A stretch of 60,094 bases of DNA from Burkholderiales bacterium (GTDB lineage Bacteria; Pseudomonadota; Gammaproteobacteria; Burkholderiales; JAEUOS01): assembly GCA_016790695.1 (NCBI GenBank), contig JAEUOS010000167.1:1-60094 (forward strand). Reading direction: 5' to 3'. Both the position numbers and the translations under genes were made by a program. Shown here in pieces: positions 51,512-60,094 of the stretch. Position 1 is the first letter of the stretch. Every line of letters begins with the position of its first letter. A model generated the notes under the pieces. The model searched no databases. It was not told where the DNA came from and saw nothing but the letters and a program-made list of their open reading frames with translations.

Positions 51512-54292
51512 ATGAACCTTTCCGCCCTTCTCCGTACCGCCGTCGCCACGCTGGCCTGCCTGGCCGGCCATGCCTGGGGCCAGGTTGCGCTGCCGCCCGG
51601 GGTCACCGCGGGCCCGGCGATGGGCGGCGTCGCCGAATACCGGCTGGCCAACGGTCTGACGGTGCTGCTCATCGAGGACCGCGCGCAGGCGCTCGTGACC
51701 ACCAACATCACCTACCTCGTCGGCTCGCGGCACGAGGGCTACGGCGAAGCCGGCATGGCGCACCTGCTCGAGCACCTGCTCTTCAAGGGAACGCCGACGC
51801 ACCGCGAGATCAAGCGCGAGTTCACCGCCCGCGGCGCGCGCTGGAACGGCACCACCTACTTCGACCGCACCAACTACTTCCTCACCTTCGACGCGACCCC
51901 CGCCAACCTCGAATGGGCGATCGCGCTCGAGGCCGACCGCATGGTCAACTCGTTCATCTCGCGCGAGGACCTCGATTCCGAGATGACGGTCGTGCGCAAC
52001 GAGTTCGAGTCCGGCGAGAACAGCAACCCGCGCGTGCTGTCGCAGAAGGTCGCGCGCGCGGCCTACCAGTGGCACAACTACGGGCGCGCGGTGATCGGCA
52101 ACCGCAGCGACATCGAGAACGTGCCGATCGAGCGCCTCAAGGCCTTCTACGCCACGTACTACCAGCCGGACAACGCGGTGCTCGTGGTCGCCGGCGATTT
52201 CGACCCGGGCCGCGCGCTCGCGCTGGTGGCCCGGCACTTCGGCGCCATTCCGCGGCCGGCGCGGCGGCTGCCGGCGACCTACACCGCCGAGGCCGCGCAG
52301 GACGGCGAGCGCGAGGTCGTGCTGCGGCGCGCCGGCGACACCGCGTTCCTGACCGCCCACTATCACGCCCCGCCCGGCTCCCACCGCGACTACGCGGCCT
52401 TCGACATCCTCACCCTGGTGCTCGGCGACACGCCGACCGGCCGCCTGCACAAGGCGCTGGTCGAGACGCGGCTCGCGACCAGCATCAGCGGCGGCGACCG
52501 CATGCTCGCCGAGCGCGGCGCGATGGTGTTCTCGGCCGCCGCGCCCAAGGGCGGCAGCGCCGTCGCCCCCGCGCGCGTGCGCTGCGGCCGCGAGACCTGC
52601 CTGCAGCCGCGCGAGGACGGCTTCACCGCGCTGCGGCGCGCCTTCCTCGACACGCTCGAGAACCTCGCGGCGCAGCCGATCACCGAGGACGAGGTCGCGC
52701 GCGCGCGCACCCGCCTGCTGACCCAGATGGACGTGGTGATGACCCGCACCCACCAGTTCGCCACCCATCTGAGCGAATGGATCGCGCTGGGCGACTGGCG
52801 CATGTTCTTTCGCTACCGCGACTACCTCCACGCCGTCGACGCGGCGGCGGTCAATCGCGCGGCGCGCACCCATCTGATCGCCTCCAACCGCACGCTCGGC
52901 GTGTTCCAGCCCCAGGCGCAGGCGCCCCAGCGCGCCGAGATTCCGCCCGCGCCCGACCTCCGGGCCGCGCTCGCCGACTATGCGGGCCCGCCGGGCATCG
53001 CGGGCGGCGAGGCGTTCGACGCGTCGCCCGCCAGCATCGAGGCGCGCACGCGACGGGACGCGCTCGGCAACGGGCTCAAGGTCGCGTTCCTCCCCAAGCG
53101 GTCGCGCGGCGGCATGGTCACGGTGACGCTGTCGTTCCAGTACGGCACCGAGGACGCCAAGTTCGGCCGCAGTCAGGCGTGCGCGTTCGCCGGCGCCATG
53201 CTCATGCGCGGCACCGTGAAGCGCACGCGCGAGGAAATCCGCAACGAGATCACGCGGCTGCGCGCCAGCCTCTCGGTCGGCGGGTCGGGCGCCTCGGTCG
53301 AGGTGCCGGCCGCGGGGCTGGCCGAGAGCCTTGCCCTGGTGGCGGAGATCCTGCGCCAGCCGCGCTTCGATCCCGCCGAGTTCGAGCAGTTGCGCCAGGC
53401 CGCGCTGGCCGGCGTCGAGGCCGGGCGCAGCGATCCGGGCGCCCAGGCCAGCCTGGCGCTGGCGCGACACCTCAATCCGCACCGCCGCGGCCACTGGAGC
53501 TACGCCGCCACCCCGGACGAGCAGGCCGAGGACATCCGGCGCGTCAGCCTTGCCGACGCGCGCGCGTGCTACGACGAGTTCTTCGGCCTGTCGCAGGCGC
53601 AGATGGCGATCGTCGGCGACGTCGATCCGGAGCGGCTGCTGCCCCTGCTCCGGCAGCAGTTCGGCGACTGGAAGAGCGCGGCGCCCTATGCGCGCATTCC
53701 GGTGCGCGCGCGCGTCGCGCCGCCGCTCAACGAGACCATCCGCACCCCCGACAAGGCCAATGCGACCCTGCGCGGCGCCATCGTGCTCGACGTGCGCGAC
53801 GACGATCCCGACTACCCCGCGCTGGTGCTGGCCAATTACCTGTTCGGCGGGTCGATCGATGCGCGCCTGGGACGGCGGATCCGCGAGAAGGAGGGACTGA
53901 GCTACAGCGTCGGTTCGGGCCTGTCGGTGGCGGCGATCGATCGCTACGGCCAGTGGAGCGTGTCGGCGATCCACGCGCCGCAGAACCGCAGCCGCGTGGA
54001 AGCGGCGCTTCTGGAGGAGATCGCGCACGCGCGCACGGCCGGATTCACCGAGGAGGAGGTCGCGCGCGGCCGCGCCGGCTACCTGCAGTCGCGCAAGGTC
54101 GGGCGCGCGACCGACGCGGCGCTGGCCGGCAAGCTCGCCACCGACCTCTTCTTCGGCCGCACCTACGACTGGGACGCGCGGTTCGAGGCGCGCGTGGCAT
54201 CGCTCACCGCCGCCGAGGTCAATGCCGCCTTCGCCCGCCACATCGACCCGGCCCGCCTGAATCTGACCAAGGCGGGCGACTTCGACAGGTAG
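51512..54292 (+). CDS. M16 family metallopeptidase, exported
   Basis: A 926-residue zinc protease of the pitrilysin type with signal peptide MNLSALLRTAVATLACLAGHAWG. The active site is inverted HxxEH: H84-L-L-E-H88, with the third ligand Glu164 (RNEFESGEN). The N-terminal half has the catalytic domain and its partner; the C-terminal half (from about 510) repeats the fold without HxxEH (TEDAKFGRSQACAFAGAM), as usual. An insertion around 350-366 contains Cys358 and Cys363 (RCGRETCLQP), which could form a disulfide in the periplasm. Probably degrades periplasmic peptides. Start 51512 was chosen at the signal peptide Met. Confidence 0.93.
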   Translation: MNLSALLRTAVATLACLAGHAWGQVALPPGVTAGPAMGGVAEYRLANGLTVLLIEDRAQALVTTNITYLVGSRHEGYGEAGMAHLLEHLLFKGTPTHREIKREFTARGARWNGTTYFDRTNYFLTFDATPANLEWAIALEADRMVNSFISREDLDSEMTVVRNEFESGENSNPRVLSQKVARAAYQWHNYGRAVIGNRSDIENVPIERLKAFYATYYQPDNAVLVVAGDFDPGRALALVARHFGAIPRPARRLPATYTAEAAQDGEREVVLRRAGDTAFLTAHYHAPPGSHRDYAAFDILTLVLGDTPTGRLHKALVETRLATSISGGDRMLAERGAMVFSAAAPKGGSAVAPARVRCGRETCLQPREDGFTALRRAFLDTLENLAAQPITEDEVARARTRLLTQMDVVMTRTHQFATHLSEWIALGDWRMFFRYRDYLHAVDAAAVNRAARTHLIASNRTLGVFQPQAQAPQRAEIPPAPDLRAALADYAGPPGIAGGEAFDASPASIEARTRRDALGNGLKVAFLPKRSRGGMVTVTLSFQYGTEDAKFGRSQACAFAGAMLMRGTVKRTREEIRNEITRLRASLSVGGSGASVEVPAAGLAESLALVAEILRQPRFDPAEFEQLRQAALAGVEAGRSDPGAQASLALARHLNPHRRGHWSYAATPDEQAEDIRRVSLADARACYDEFFGLSQAQMAIVGDVDPERLLPLLRQQFGDWKSAAPYARIPVRARVAPPLNETIRTPDKANATLRGAIVLDVRDDDPDYPALVLANYLFGGSIDARLGRRIREKEGLSYSVGSGLSVAAIDRYGQWSVSAIHAPQNRSRVEAALLEEIAHARTAGFTEEEVARGRAGYLQSRKVGRATDAALAGKLATDLFFGRTYDWDARFEARVASLTAAEVNAAFARHIDPARLNLTKAGDFDR

Positions 54293-54297
54293 CGGCC

Positions 54298-54320
54298 GCG
54301 CGGGCCGGATCGGCCCGCGC
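54298..54320. terminator. Inverted repeat between convergent genes
   Basis: Ten-base perfect arms (GCGCGGGCCG at 54298-54307; complement at 54311-54320) with a 3-base loop lie between the M16 peptidase and the convergent hybrid kinase gene. No U-tract is present on either strand. Confidence 0.45.
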
Positions 54321-54340
54321 GCGCCCCGCGTCAACCGCCG

Positions 54341-58525
<4,185 letters not shown>

Positions 58526-58598
58526 TCAGGCATTGTAGCGCCGGGCCTGCCGGCGCCCCGCGCGCCGGCACCGCCGCCGGCGCGCATGCGGCGCCGCG

Positions 58599-60094
58599 TC
58601 AGTCGGTCGCCAGACCCGTCGCGAGGACGAAGTCGATCAGGTCGTTCGCGGTGGTGAAGCGATCCGCCTGCTTCTTGGCCATCATCCGGTCGACCACCGG
58701 CTGATAGCGCTCCATCCCGGCGGGAAGCCGCGGAATCGGCGCGTTGACGTGCTGGTACATCAGCGCCTGGGCGTTGTCGGCCTGGAACGGGCGGCGCGCG
58801 GTGAGCATCTCGAAAAAGACCACGCCGAGGCTGTAGATGTCGGTGCGCTGGTCGACCGGCATGCCGAGCGCCTGCTCGGGCGCCAGATAGTAGGGCGTGC
58901 CGAAGACCTCGCCGTGCTTGGTGCGCGCGATGTCGGAGTTGGTCTGCTTGGCGATGCCGAAGTCGGCGAGCGCCAGGCTGCCGTCGGCGCGGATCATCAC
59001 GTTGTCCGGCTTCATGTCGCGATGCACGATGCCCTGGGCGTGCACCGCGGTCAGCGCCCCCGCCACCTGCAGCAGGATCGCCACCGCCACCTTGGGATCG
59101 AGATGACGCGCGATCAGCTCGCGCAGGTCGCCGCCGGGGAAGTACTCCATCGCGATGTAGGCATAGGCATCGGTGAACCCCTGGTGGTAGATGCGCGCGA
59201 CGTTCGGATGGTCGATCTGCGAGACCAGCGCGAACTCCTGGATGAAGCGCTGCATCATCTCGTTGCCGTCCTCGTCGTCCTCGGCCGGGATCGGCAGGAG
59301 CTTCAGGACGTGCTGCGCCTGCGTCTCGATCTCCTCGGCGAGGAAGACCTTGGACATGCCGCCCTCGCCGAGCTTGCGCAGCACGCGGTAGCCTTCGATG
59401 GCGACCGGCGCGTCCTCCGGCGGGCGCACCCGCGGCGCGGCGGCACGGACCGGCGCCGCCGTCACCGGCGCCTCGGCCGCCGCCGCTTCCGCCGGCCGGC
59501 CCGCCGCGATGATCGCCGAGTTCGCGCTGATCGCGTCGACGATGAGCTGGTAGAACTGGGTGTCGGCGCCGGGCCGGGCCGTCAGGCCGGTGATCTCGAC
59601 GATGTCGACCGCGCCGGTGCGCCCCTTGACGGTCAACTGGCCGCTGCGTCCGGGAATGAAGCGCCGGCCGGCCGCCTTGACCGTGGCGCGGCTGGCGACG
59701 ATGCTCCAGCCCAGTTCCTTGGTCTTGCCTTCGAGGCGCGAGGCGAGGTTGACGGTGTCGCCGATGACGGTGGTCTCGGTGGCCTCGCCCGAGCCCATGC
59801 GGCAGACCGAGATGTCGCCGGTGTGCACGCCGACGCCGATGGCGAAATCCGGCATCTTCTTGTGCGGATAGCGCTCGCGGATCCAGGGCTTGAACCGGTG
59901 CGCGGCGAGCACCATCAGCACCGCCGCCTTGAGCGCGCGCTCCGCGTGGTCGTCGCTTCCCGAACGGGCATCGAACATGGCGACCAGGCCGTCGCCCAGG
60001 AACTTGACGATCCAGCCGGCCTGGTCGAGGATCGGCTCGCAGGCCTGGCCGAAGAAGGCGTTCAGGAACTCCACCACCTGCTCGGGCTCGAGCG
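58599..60094 (-). CDS. Class III nucleotide cyclase fused to Ser/Thr protein kinase, N-terminus missing
   Basis: The gene runs off the right edge; about 498 C-terminal residues are visible. The first 190 or so are the later part of a class III cyclase domain: VKFLGDGLVAMF (base-specifying Lys and metal Asp), GVGVHTGDISVCRMG, and TTVIGDTVNLASRLEG with the catalytic Asn and Arg. The start with the first metal Asp is outside the window. A Pro/Ala-rich linker leads to a kinase domain: LGEGGMSKVFLAEE, Lys in HVLKLLP, HRDMKPDNVMI, ADFGIAKQ and GTPYYLAPEQALG. All catalytic residues are present. The fusion could join cyclic nucleotide production to Ser/Thr phosphorylation. It lies 73 bases upstream of the hybrid histidine kinase on the same strand. 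Confidence 0.9.
   Translation of the reverse strand, partial: LEPEQVVEFLNAFFGQACEPILDQAGWIVKFLGDGLVAMFDARSGSDDHAERALKAAVLMVLAAHRFKPWIRERYPHKKMPDFAIGVGVHTGDISVCRMGSGEATETTVIGDTVNLASRLEGKTKELGWSIVASRATVKAAGRRFIPGRSGQLTVKGRTGAVDIVEITGLTARPGADTQFYQLIVDAISANSAIIAAGRPAEAAAAEAPVTAAPVRAAAPRVRPPEDAPVAIEGYRVLRKLGEGGMSKVFLAEEIETQAQHVLKLLPIPAEDDEDGNEMMQRFIQEFALVSQIDHPNVARIYHQGFTDAYAYIAMEYFPGGDLRELIARHLDPKVAVAILLQVAGALTAVHAQGIVHRDMKPDNVMIRADGSLALADFGIAKQTNSDIARTKHGEVFGTPYYLAPEQALGMPVDQRTDIYSLGVVFFEMLTARRPFQADNAQALMYQHVNAPIPRLPAGMERYQPVVDRMMAKKQADRFTTANDLIDFVLATGLATD

Overview
The window is GC-rich, tightly packed chromosomal DNA. It contains no insertion sequence, prophage, CRISPR array, tRNA or rRNA that I can see. 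Gene content points to a betaproteobacterium: spoT-rpoZ-gmk-yicC next to a Ser/Thr kinase/PP2C pair, the PEP-CTERM TPR lipoprotein PrsT, the prkA-yeaH-spoVR trio, a LexA-type imuA-imuB-dnaE2 cassette, rpsU-yqeY near tsaD, and flavocytochrome c sulfide dehydrogenase. The fcc genes and several small c-type cytochromes suggest a respiratory organism able to oxidise reduced sulfur, but genus cannot be fixed from this window.

Layout. 0-3.3 kb: end of a glutaredoxin-like gene, exonuclease III, a lipoprotein, and fccAB on the minus strand. 3.4-9.3 kb: clpA and clpS, a divergent cold-shock gene, rluE, a lysine-rich exported protein, a DUF192 protein, then yqeY and rpsU. 9.3-15 kb: a heavy-metal RND efflux operon (outer membrane factor, adaptor, pump) lying between rpsU and tsaD. 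15-24.8 kb: tsaD, plsY, folB, prkA-yeaH-spoVR, then ybaK, xerD, ogt and a chalcone-isomerase-like exported protein. 24.8-32 kb: a quinone oxidoreductase, spoT-rpoZ-gmk-yicC, and a divergent kinase/phosphatase pair. 32-36.3 kb: two small cytochromes c diverge from a MoxR ATPase, methyltransferase, GNAT and VWA/CoxE-like operon. 36.3-40.7 kb: GST, alpha/beta hydrolase and PrsT. 40.7-46.5 kb: a near-consensus SOS box followed by a 60-residue membrane-protein ORF and imuA-imuB-dnaE2. 46.7-51.4 kb: aspartate dehydrogenase, a small ABM monooxygenase, htpG, an HpcH/HpaI aldolase and greB. 51.5-60 kb: a large M16 peptidase, a 1394-residue hybrid histidine kinase, and the C-terminal part of a protein fusing a class III nucleotide cyclase to a Ser/Thr kinase.

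The best lead for something undescribed is the small ORF at 40792-40974. It lies directly downstream of the SOS box and ahead of imuA, and encodes a basic, single-span membrane protein. Other points worth following are the cyclase-kinase fusion at the right edge, the MoxR/CoxE pair split by a methyltransferase and an acetyltransferase, a possibly leaderless clpS, and a hairpin that overlaps the ribosome-binding site of the gene after htpG. Most of the window is ordinary core chromosome. Functions are assigned from family motifs read by eye, without database searches.
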